Shown in pieces: positions 15,556-21,678 of a stretch of 21,939 bases of DNA. Within the stretch, counting starts at the first letter, position 1, and each line of letters starts with the position of its first letter. The stretch comes from a virus: positions 1-21,939 of IMG/VR virus record IMGVR_UViG_3300042863_000196. One strand, 5' to 3'. The notes beneath the pieces are model-generated. The model saw only the letters and a program-made list of their open reading frames with translations, had not been told where the DNA came from and searched no databases. Both the position numbers and the translations under genes were made by a program.

Positions 15556-15866
15556 AACATTGGGAACATCATCCAGATCCGATAGATGGTTGCTTTGGTT
15601 GCAAGGCACTAGGGCTACAGATGAATGCAGGGGACGCTTCCTCACAGAAGCAGACAAGTAACAAGAAGTGGGAAGGCGAACTACAAGCCTACCGCGATGC
15701 AAGGGCTCAGGGTATCCAGCCAGCAGGTACATCCATGAAGAAGATTCAAGAGGCTCGTAGAGCATCTGATGCTATGGGTAAAGCCTATGACGCTAATACC
15801 ATGCCCAGCACAAACATTATCCAAAACAAGACAGTATCCAAACTAAGCGAAGTAGGAGCAATCTAA
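15552..15866 (+). CDS. Small protein with His/Cys (zinc-knuckle-like) N-terminus
   Basis: This 104-residue protein begins HWEHHPDPIDGCFGCKALGL. Histidines 3, 6 and 7 and the CFGC pair (C14, C17) could bind a zinc ion as a short knuckle. Similar N-termini (His, then CFGCK) occur in small actinophage proteins near the structural genes. The rest is a lysine/arginine-rich helix (EGELQAYRDARAQGIQPAG, then KKIQEARRASDAMGKAYD) with a polar tail. It overlaps the previous gene by 4 bases and the next by one. A nucleic-acid-binding or assembly role is inferred; metal binding has not been shown. Confidence 0.85.
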   Translation: MKHWEHHPDPIDGCFGCKALGLQMNAGDASSQKQTSNKKWEGELQAYRDARAQGIQPAGTSMKKIQEARRASDAMGKAYDANTMPSTNIIQNKTVSKLSEVGAI

Positions 15867-16015
15867 TGCCAAAAGTAGGAAAAAAAGAATTCCCATACAC
15901 TGCTAAGGGAATGGCTATGGCCAAGATGGAAGCCAAGAAGACTGGCAAGAAAGTAGCAAAAAAGAAGACTGCTAAAAAGAAGCCCGCTAAGCGCGGACTA
16001 TTCGGCGGTAAGTAA
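15866..16015 (+). CDS. Tiny lysine-rich protein, 49 aa
   Basis: The start ATG overlaps the previous stop in TAATG. The 49 residues contain 17 lysines and one arginine against two glutamates. Residues 1-20 (PKVGKKEFPYTAKGMAMAK) match a type of tiny protein common in environmental phages, and 24-43 form a KK-A/T-KKK repeat like a histone H1 tail. The C-terminus is GLFGGK. It could bind DNA, RNA or acidic protein surfaces such as the scaffold. Nothing shows which. The gene is coupled on both sides and its composition matches the following genes, so it is very probably real. Confidence 0.85.
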   Translation: MPKVGKKEFPYTAKGMAMAKMEAKKTGKKVAKKKTAKKKPAKRGLFGGK

Positions 16016-16017
16016 TC

Positions 16018-16311
16018 ATGGCTATAAAGAAAACTGTTGCAAAGAAAACTGCTAAAAAGAAAACCGTTAAGCCAGAAGGAACTCTCACTTATATACCAAA
16101 TGATGTGTATAAGACAAAGTTTACAATTGATGAACAAATAAAATTTAACAAATTACCTAAAGGGACTCTTTTTGCTTTACCTAAAGGTGTAAATGCAAAA
16201 GACTTATCCCCAGCGCAAAGAAAACAAATGCAAGCGCGTAGAGTTTTAGATCGTCAACGTACATTAGCCCGCGGCGCAAACATCATTCGTCGCAAAACGT
16301 TAGGAAAGTAA
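16018..16311 (+). CDS. Small basic protein with KK-A repeat N-terminus, 97 aa
   Basis: The first 18 residues (AIKKTVAKKTAKKKTVKP) are a histone-tail-like basic repeat. A more globular part follows (LTYIPNDVYKTKFTIDEQI, then KLPKGTLFALPKGVNAKDL) and then an arginine-rich helix (QRKQMQARRVLDRQRTLAR). The basic tail may be a fused version of the previous 49-residue protein. It starts in GTAATCATGGC, two bases after the previous stop, with no strong Shine-Dalgarno site beyond GGCGG, so re-initiation is likely. The function is unknown; nucleic-acid binding is plausible from charge. Confidence 0.85.
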   Translation: MAIKKTVAKKTAKKKTVKPEGTLTYIPNDVYKTKFTIDEQIKFNKLPKGTLFALPKGVNAKDLSPAQRKQMQARRVLDRQRTLARGANIIRRKTLGK

Positions 16312-16313
16312 TC

Positions 16314-16484
16314 ATGGCAGGTATGAAGAAGGCTTCACCTAAGCCAAAGACAACACCTACGCCAAAGGCTACTCCAACATTAACTTGGCAGCAACGCCAG
16401 CGTAAGGCAGAAGCAGATCTTCTAAAGAAGCGCAAGGCTGAGGCTAAGAAAAAGGGTTCTTGGCCAAACTACTACACTAACTAA
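16314..16484 (+). CDS. Tiny basic Pro/Thr-rich protein, 56 aa
   Basis: The 56 residues start AGMKKASPKPKTTPTPKAT, a Pro/Lys/Thr tail typical of disordered nucleic-acid-binding regions. A short helix (WQQRQRKAEADLLKKRKAEA) and a terminal SWPNYYTN follow. The start sits in the same GTAATCATGGC junction as the previous gene. The tryptophan and Tyr-Tyr end could dock on a partner. The function is unknown. It is accepted as real because it keeps frame, composition and spacing with its neighbours. Confidence 0.75.
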   Translation: MAGMKKASPKPKTTPTPKATPTLTWQQRQRKAEADLLKKRKAEAKKKGSWPNYYTN

Positions 16485-16493
16485 GAGAAGAAC

Positions 16494-16889
16494 ATGACCT
16501 ATACAAAACCTGAGTTAAGAGAACGAATTAAAGATCGCATTATGGCGAGTTCTCAAGGTGGTAAGCCAGGTCAGTGGTCTGCTCGTAAAGCGCAGTTAGT
16601 TGCCCAAGCCTACAAAAAGGCAGGTGGTGGCTACTCAGGTAGCAAGACCACCAAACAGAAGTCTTTGTCTAAATGGACAAAGGAAGAGTGGGGAACCAAG
16701 TCTGGTAAACCTAGCACTCAAGGATCCAAGGCAACAGGAGAACGCTACCTTCCCAAGAAGGCACGTCAGGCTCTATCGGCCAAGGAGTACGCAAAAACAA
16801 CTGCAGCCAAGCGCAAGGGAACTTCACAAGGCAAACAGTTTGTAAAACAACCAAAAACGATAGCAAAAAAAACCTCAAAATACAGATAA
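16494..16889 (+). CDS. DUF5872-like small basic protein
   Basis: This 131-residue protein reads TKPELRERIKDRIMASSQG, then GGKPGQWSARKAQLVAQAYK, then a Lys-Ser linker with LSKWTKEEWGTKSGKPS, then GERYLPKKARQALSAKEYA, then KRKGTSQGKQFVKQP. This order matches my memory of the DUF5872 family in viruses and environmental phages. Its function is unknown. The conserved tryptophans and PGQWSARK suggest a folded, perhaps nucleic-acid-binding, unit. The upstream AGAGAAG is a modest ribosome-binding site. Family naming is from recall, not a search. Confidence 0.85.
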   Translation: MTYTKPELRERIKDRIMASSQGGKPGQWSARKAQLVAQAYKKAGGGYSGSKTTKQKSLSKWTKEEWGTKSGKPSTQGSKATGERYLPKKARQALSAKEYAKTTAAKRKGTSQGKQFVKQPKTIAKKTSKYR

Positions 16890-16904
16890 AGGGAAGGTAA
16901 CAAA

Positions 16905-17255
16905 ATGGCAAGAACAACATCAAGCATGACAGATGGCGGCGGACCAGCAAAGAAAGCAAAGGCCGTTGTAAGTCAAGCAACAATCAATCGTATTAAGCAA
17001 GACGGAATGTCTGCTGCTCTTAAAAAGGCAGCGGTTTCAGCAAACAAAGGCACAAACGCTTCATATGTTGAAGGTGTAAAGCGTATGTACGGTGCAGACC
17101 GTCTAAAGGCAGCAAAGGTAAAGTTGGTTTCTGGAGGACAACCTGCAGGATACCGTAATAAGGCAGCACAGTATTACAGCGGACAGCCTGCTGGATACCG
17201 CAACAAGGCATCGCAAGCACCAAAGGTTCGTGACCGCGGATCAATGTCGCGTTAA
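16905..17255 (+). CDS. Small basic protein A with SQATI domain and 15-residue tandem repeat
   Basis: Of 116 residues, about 25-67 (VSQATINRIKQDGMSAALKK, then YVEGVKRMYGADRLKAAK) form a motif repeated in the protein encoded at 17987, so the two are paralogues. Residues 78-87 and 93-102 are two copies of GQPAGYRNKA, a 15-residue period. The N-terminus is Thr/Ser/Gly-rich and likely flexible. GGGAAGG upstream sets the start. The function is unknown. High charge and small size group it with the other proteins of the island; the VSQATI...KRMYG motif may be a short helical bundle. Confidence 0.85.
   Translation: MARTTSSMTDGGGPAKKAKAVVSQATINRIKQDGMSAALKKAAVSANKGTNASYVEGVKRMYGADRLKAAKVKLVSGGQPAGYRNKAAQYYSGQPAGYRNKASQAPKVRDRGSMSR
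17136..17210 (+). repeat. Two-copy 45-bp coding repeat
   Basis: GQPAGYRNKA is encoded at 17136-17165 and again at 17181-17210, a 45-base period. The copies differ mostly at third codon positions (for example CGTAAT against CGCAAC), so the repeat is old enough to diverge while the peptide was kept, which argues for selection on the peptide. Confidence 0.8.
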
Positions 17256-17261
17256 TTAATT

Positions 17262-17318
17262 ATGGATACTAGGCTAAAGCGGGTAGGAGTATCTGGCTAT
17301 AACAAGCCTAAGCGGTAG
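17262..17318 (+). pseudogene. Truncated copy B' of the gene at 17710
   Basis: An 18-codon frame, MDTRLKRVGVSGYNKPKR then TAG, repeats the start of the 91-residue protein at 17710. Bases 17286-17314 are identical to 17734-17762, and homology ends at AAGCG. Before that run the copies differ at codons 2, 3, 4, 5, 7 and 8, four of six differences being silent. It has no Shine-Dalgarno site and is the only frame ending in TAG. It is most likely a recombination remnant; a genuine 18-residue peptide is possible but less likely. Confidence 0.75.
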
Positions 17319-17358
17319 CAAGAAAAACAAAAAACTGTAGATAAAAAGGATAAATAAA

Positions 17359-17706
17359 ATGGCAATTAAGAAAAAGATTGATATAATGCCTAGACCCACC
17401 AAGGCCGAACAGGCTCGGGCTATCGCTCAACAAAAGGCATACGACAAACTTAAGACAATACAGAAAGAACAAGCCCGCGTTGCAGACAGGAAAGCAACAC
17501 CGTCATTCCAGTCAACCTCACGTAACTATATACAAAGTCGTATTGCATCAAAAAGTGAAAAAGATAAACTTAGTCTGGAAAAAGCGCGCTCTAGAGACAA
17601 GAAATCTAGAGCACTGAAAAATGCTGGCGTTAAGCCAAACGCAAAGCCAAAAAATCCAATGGGTCTTAAAAAAATGAACTTAGACACAAAGGCAAAAAAG
17701 AAGTAA
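17359..17706 (+). CDS. Small lysine-rich helical protein C, unknown function
   Basis: This 115-residue protein begins AIKKKIDIMPRPTKAEQARA and continues as long charged helices (QQKAYDKLKTIQKEQARVAD, then SEKDKLSLEKARSRDKKSRA) to a basic tail ending KAKKK. It could form a coiled coil and bind nucleic acid. AAGGAT upstream supports this start over the internal methionine at 17383. It separates the truncated B' from the intact B, as if inserted between them. It is not recognised. Confidence 0.82.
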   Translation: MAIKKKIDIMPRPTKAEQARAIAQQKAYDKLKTIQKEQARVADRKATPSFQSTSRNYIQSRIASKSEKDKLSLEKARSRDKKSRALKNAGVKPNAKPKNPMGLKKMNLDTKAKKK

Positions 17707-17709
17707 ATA

Positions 17710-17985
17710 ATGGACCCACGATTAAAGCGAGCAGGAGTATCTGGCTATAACAAGCCTAAGCGCACACCGACTCATCCTAAGAAGTCACACGTAGTTGTGG
17801 CTAAAGAGGGCGGGAAGGTCAAGACTATCCACTTTGGTCAACAGGGAGTTAGCGGCTCTCCCCGTAAAACGGGAGAGTCGGCATCCTATGCTGCTCGACG
17901 TAAGTCTTTTAAGGCTCGTCACGCAAGTAATATTTCAAAAGGAAAAATGAGTGCCGCATATTGGGCAGATAAGGTTAAGTGGTAA
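17710..17985 (+). CDS. DUF6321-like small protein B
   Basis: The 91 residues include DPRLKRAGVSGYNKPKRTPT, then HPKKSHVVVAKEGGKVKTIH, FGQQGVSGS, YAARRKSFKARHASNI and SKGKMSAAYWADKVKW. From recall this matches DUF6321, a short family of aquatic phages with unknown function. The conserved HPKKSHVVVAKEG and FKARHA parts look like a small beta-alpha fold with histidines and basic residues, so nucleic-acid binding is plausible but unproven. A truncated copy lies 448 bases upstream. The start is three bases after the previous stop, with no strong ribosome-binding site. Confidence 0.88.
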   Translation: MDPRLKRAGVSGYNKPKRTPTHPKKSHVVVAKEGGKVKTIHFGQQGVSGSPRKTGESASYAARRKSFKARHASNISKGKMSAAYWADKVKW

Positions 17986-17986
17986 C

Positions 17987-18511
17987 ATGGCAACTAAAGC
18001 CAACAGAAGCATCAAGGTTTCGCAAGCAACCATTGATAAGATTAAGAAGCAGGGAATGTCTGCCTCCCTCAAGGCAGCGTCATCAAATAATTCTCCTGAG
18101 TATCGTGAAGCACTCCGCCGTATGTATGGCGATGCTCGTGTAGCAAAGGCAACAGCATCAACAAAGCCATCATCTTCTGGTCGCTATGTTGGATCAATGT
18201 TCGTACCTGATAAGGCTCCTAGCACAAGAACTGCATCAACATCGTATTCACCAGCACCAATGAGCGCAGAAGCCAAGGCTAAAGCGGCTGCTGCTGGAGC
18301 AGCAAAAAGAAAAAATAAGTCACCTAACGGCACTTTGACACCAATTCAATTAGCCCAGCAACAGGCTTATCAAAGTCAATACAATTACAAGCCTACGCCT
18401 ACTGCTAGTACAGCAGCACAGAAAGCAGCAGCAGCAAAGAAGAAGGCTGAGGCAGCAAAGCGTCGCGCAGCAGCAGCAGCAGGACGCGCTTCTAGCGCAC
18501 GTACTCACTAA
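17987..18511 (+). CDS. Basic protein A' with SQATI domain and histone-like Ala/Lys tail
   Basis: I chose the ATG at 17987, one base after the previous stop; the in-frame ATG at 17951 would overlap the previous gene by 35 bases. Of 174 residues, about 10-50 (VSQATIDKIKKQGMSASLKA, then YREALRRMYGDARVAKA) are a paralogue of the protein at 16905. The middle is Ser/Thr/Pro-rich. The C-terminal 35 residues (QKAAAAKKKAEAAKRRAAAA then GRASSARTH) resemble the tail of histone H1-like or bacterial Hc1-type DNA-condensing proteins. A DNA-binding role, perhaps on packaged DNA, is inferred from composition only. It ends the basic island; the connector gene follows after 14 bases. Confidence 0.85.
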   Translation: MATKANRSIKVSQATIDKIKKQGMSASLKAASSNNSPEYREALRRMYGDARVAKATASTKPSSSGRYVGSMFVPDKAPSTRTASTSYSPAPMSAEAKAKAAAAGAAKRKNKSPNGTLTPIQLAQQQAYQSQYNYKPTPTASTAAQKAAAAKKKAEAAKRRAAAAAGRASSARTH

Positions 18512-18525
18512 TTAAAGGACGTTAA

Positions 18526-19431
18526 ATGACAACCACCTATACCAACATGATAGATGAGGCACTCCTCAACCTATCTGGTTATACAATGAGGCAGGATCGT
18601 AGTACCCACCTTACACAAGAAATCAGCGCATCTGGCCTAACTCTTAACTTGGCTGATGTATCTAATATTGGTAAAGGTGTTGTCGAGATTGATGACGAAC
18701 TAATCTGGATTGATGCTTATGATCGTGTGTCTAATACTGCTACTATTGCTCCGTATGGCCGAGGCTATAACGGAACTACAGCAGCGGTACACACGGTCAA
18801 CTCTCGTGTAACTGTTGCTCCTACCTTTCCTAAGGCAGTAGTTAAGAAAGCAATCAACGATACAATTGACGCAGTATTTCCTCAACTGTTTGCAGTTGGG
18901 GTTCATGTGTTTAACTTTAACTCTGCTAAGACAACCTATAGCCTACCAGAAGAGGCTGAGACTATCCTCTACGTCTCATGGCAACCAACAGGTTCTACCG
19001 AAGAATGGATGCCTCTTCGTAACTGGCGTCATGATCCTCTTGCAAACACCACAGCATTTACATCAGGTAACAGCATTTCAGTCTACGATGATGTACAACC
19101 AGGTCGCAAGGTTCAGGTTCGCTACACCAAGAAGCCAACCACTCTTACAGCATCTGCAGGTTCTGCAGTATTTGAAACAGTCACAGGACTTCCATCATCA
19201 TGCAAGGATGTCATCCTTTACGGAGCATCATACCGCCTATCGTCATTCATTGACCCAGGCCGACTCAACTATTCATCTGCAGAAGCAGATAACGCGGATA
19301 CAAAGATCCAGTATGGCTCTGGTGCTTCAACAGCACGATTCATGCTTGGACTCTATCAGCAACGGCTTAACGAAGAAGCAGGCAAACTTCGTGATGTTTA
19401 CCCCACCCGAATCCACTATACGAGGTACTAA
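18526..19431 (+). CDS. Head-tail connector or tail-adaptor-like protein
   Basis: This 301-residue protein begins TTYTNMIDEALLNLSGYTMR. Residues of about 30-95 are a beta unit (ASGLTLNLADVSNIGKGVVE, EIDDELIWIDAY, then PYGRGYNGTTAAVHT), and a mixed region (AVVKKAINDTIDAVFP) and beta strands (GRKVQVRYTKKP) follow. The C-terminal helical part (PSSCKDVILYGASYRLSSFI, then LYQQRLNEEAGKLRDVYPTR) resembles adaptor proteins that dock below the portal. Position between head genes and tail fibre fits this. Its N-terminal beta unit resembles that of the fibre encoded next. AAAGGA precedes the start. It could instead be a tail tube or collar protein. Confidence 0.72.
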   Translation: MTTTYTNMIDEALLNLSGYTMRQDRSTHLTQEISASGLTLNLADVSNIGKGVVEIDDELIWIDAYDRVSNTATIAPYGRGYNGTTAAVHTVNSRVTVAPTFPKAVVKKAINDTIDAVFPQLFAVGVHVFNFNSAKTTYSLPEEAETILYVSWQPTGSTEEWMPLRNWRHDPLANTTAFTSGNSISVYDDVQPGRKVQVRYTKKPTTLTASAGSAVFETVTGLPSSCKDVILYGASYRLSSFIDPGRLNYSSAEADNADTKIQYGSGASTARFMLGLYQQRLNEEAGKLRDVYPTRIHYTRY

Positions 19432-19434
19432 TCA

Positions 19435-21357
19435 ATGACAGTCCGCAGATACTCCTCCATCTCCCAAGAGACATCACTCGTCTCAGCGCTCAACGCAACT
19501 GCAACTACAATGGTAGTCAACTCAGCAGCGGTACTAGGCAGCATCACACCTGCTGCTGGTGAGCGCTTTACTCTCGTTCTTGATCCAGATACAGCCCTTG
19601 AAGAAATTGTCTATGCGGTATCACCTAGTTCTCCTTCTAGCACAACGATAACAATTATCCGTGGTGTTGACGGAACTGGTACAGAAGGTGTCACTGGTGT
19701 CGCTCACTCAGCAGGAGCCAAGGTTCGTCACATGGCTATCGGTGTTGACTTCCGTGAAGCCAACCAGCACATTGAGAATACAACAACTGCACACGGAATT
19801 ACTCTTGCCAACATAGTCAAGACAACTGACACTGGCACAGTGACTAGCACAATGATTACAGATGGCACAATTGTTAACGCTGATATCAACGCTAGTGCGG
19901 CAATTGCAGATACTAAGTTAGATACAATCTCTACAGCAAGCAAGGTTTCTAACTCTGCAACTACTGCAACCTCAACCAACACAGCCTCAGCAATCGTAGC
20001 CCGTGATGCTTCAGGTAACTTCACTGCTGGCACAGTTACAGCAAATCTTACAGGTAACGTTATTGGTAACGTCACAGGTAACGTCACAGGTACTTCTGGT
20101 TCTACAACAGGTAATGCTGCTACAGCCACAGCCCTTGCCACAGGTCGCACATTCCAACTTACTGGAGATGTTGAAGCAAGCGGAGTTACCTTTGATGGGA
20201 CTGGCAACGTAAGCCTTACAACAGTCATTGGTACTGGAGCAATCGTCAACGCAGACGTTAACACATCTGCACAGATTGCCTATGGCAAGTTAAATCTTAC
20301 CAACTCAATTGTTAATGGTGATATTAATGCATCTGCTGCTATTGCCCTATCTAAGTTGGCTACAGACCCCTTGGCACGTGCTAACCACACAGGCACACAG
20401 ACAGCATCTACTGTCTCAGATTTTGATACACAGGTTCGCACTTCCAAGGTAACAGACCTTGCTGCACCTACTGGTTCATTCTCAATGAATAGCCAGAAGA
20501 TTACATCTCTTGGTACACCAACATCGTCTACAGACGCTGCAACCAAGGCTTATGCAGACCTAATGATTCCTCTGACTCAAAAAGGTGTTGCAAATGGTGT
20601 AGCAGAACTTGATGCTGATGGACTTGTACCAACGCACCACTTGCCAGCGCTATCTATTACCACTACTCAAGTAGTGTCATCTCAGGCAGCAATGCTTGCA
20701 TTGACTGCTCAGACTGGTGACGTTGCAGTTCGTACAGATGTCAACAAGACATTTATCCTTACAGCAACTCCAGCGTCTACACTTGGTAACTGGCAAGAAC
20801 TTCTCACCCCAACAGATTCCGTTTTATCTGTTGATGGTCTAACTGGTGCAGTGAATCTATCCTCTACTTATGCAACAGTTGCAAATGCAGCCAACAAGTT
20901 ACCTCTAGCAGGTGGCACTATGTCTGGTGCTATTGCTATGGGAACCAACAAGATTACAGGCGTTGGAGACCCAACCAGCGCACAAGATGTAGTAACTAAA
21001 AATTATCTTGATACGGTAGTCCTTGCTCCGTCTAACTTAACTGGTCCAATTACATCCGTGGGCGCAGCAACTAGCGTTGCAGCCCAGACTGGTACTGGTT
21101 CTACTTTTGTAATGAATACAAGCCCTACGCTTGTAACTCCTGTGCTGGGTGTGGCTACTGCTACATCTATTAACTCAACAACAATTCCATCAAGCAAGAC
21201 TTTGGTTGCTACGGACTCTACTCAATATGTAGTTCCCAGCCAGACTGGTAACTCAGGTAAGTATTTAACCACAGATGGAACAACTTCTTCTTGGGCTGCA
21301 GTAAATGTAAGCGCAATTGACGACAACTATATACTCGCTCTTATGGGCGCAATCTAA
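19435..21357 (+). CDS. Tail fibre / receptor-binding mosaic protein
   Basis: This 640-residue, Thr/Ala/Gly-rich beta protein is a modular tail fibre that should contact the host surface. Residues of about 15-105 form an attachment beta unit (EEIVYAV, then TIIRGVDGT and VAHSAGAKVRHM). Then come three copies of a 17-residue motif (IVNADINASAAIADTKL) at 146-162, 270-286 and 292-308; a GNVxGNVTGNVTG stretch at 207-219; two copies of an ITSLGTPTSSTDAATKAYAD-type unit at about 349-375 and 500-526; and NGVAELDADGLVPTHHLP at about 387-404, known from many fibres. The C-terminus ends DNYILALMGAI. No peptidase or depolymerase motif is seen, and the tip may lie in later proteins. It starts three bases after the connector stop. 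Confidence 0.88.
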   Translation: MTVRRYSSISQETSLVSALNATATTMVVNSAAVLGSITPAAGERFTLVLDPDTALEEIVYAVSPSSPSSTTITIIRGVDGTGTEGVTGVAHSAGAKVRHMAIGVDFREANQHIENTTTAHGITLANIVKTTDTGTVTSTMITDGTIVNADINASAAIADTKLDTISTASKVSNSATTATSTNTASAIVARDASGNFTAGTVTANLTGNVIGNVTGNVTGTSGSTTGNAATATALATGRTFQLTGDVEASGVTFDGTGNVSLTTVIGTGAIVNADVNTSAQIAYGKLNLTNSIVNGDINASAAIALSKLATDPLARANHTGTQTASTVSDFDTQVRTSKVTDLAAPTGSFSMNSQKITSLGTPTSSTDAATKAYADLMIPLTQKGVANGVAELDADGLVPTHHLPALSITTTQVVSSQAAMLALTAQTGDVAVRTDVNKTFILTATPASTLGNWQELLTPTDSVLSVDGLTGAVNLSSTYATVANAANKLPLAGGTMSGAIAMGTNKITGVGDPTSAQDVVTKNYLDTVVLAPSNLTGPITSVGAATSVAAQTGTGSTFVMNTSPTLVTPVLGVATATSINSTTIPSSKTLVATDSTQYVVPSQTGNSGKYLTTDGTTSSWAAVNVSAIDDNYILALMGAI

Positions 21358-21375
21358 CAGAAAAGGTAGTAACTA

Positions 21376-21678
21376 ATGGCTACAACATCAAAGGCTCTCT
21401 TTAGAGGAGCAGCAGCAACATCAAACACAACTCTATACACAGTACCGTCTGCAACCACTACGGTTGTAACTAACATTGTGGTATCAAATACAGCAGCATC
21501 TGCTGCAACGTTTGACTTATCACTTGACGGAGTACAGATATTTAATGACGCTGCTATCGCAGCCAACTCATCTGCCTTTTTTGACTTAAAGCAGGTACTT
21601 GTTGCAACTGACTTAATTGAAGGTTTAGCATCAGCAGTAACAGTAAACTTTCACATTAGCGGAGTGGAGATTTCCTAA
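21376..21678 (+). CDS. Small beta-rich fibre-associated protein
   Basis: The 100 residues alternate hydrophobic and Thr/Ser/Asn residues (TTLYTVPSATTTVVTNIVVS, then ATFDLSLDGVQIFNDAAIAA, then SAVTVNFHISGVEIS), which suggests a beta sandwich. Small proteins of this type often follow tail fibres in phages as tip, cap or accessory virion proteins. AAAAGG upstream is the likely ribosome-binding site. Its TAA overlaps the next ATG in TAATG. The exact role is unknown. Confidence 0.82.
   Translation: MATTSKALFRGAAATSNTTLYTVPSATTTVVTNIVVSNTAASAATFDLSLDGVQIFNDAAIAANSSAFFDLKQVLVATDLIEGLASAVTVNFHISGVEIS

Noticed and set aside
17951-17986. Upstream start for the basic protein A' gene
   Set aside because: It would overlap the end of the conserved B protein in another frame; the ATG at 17987 begins a sequence similar in style to its paralogue and fits the tight stop-start spacing.
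19728-20264. 178-codon frame on the - strand within the tail fibre gene
   Set aside because: The Val/Ala/Pro-rich protein is the reverse shadow of Thr/Ala/Gly repeat codons; no start signal is present.
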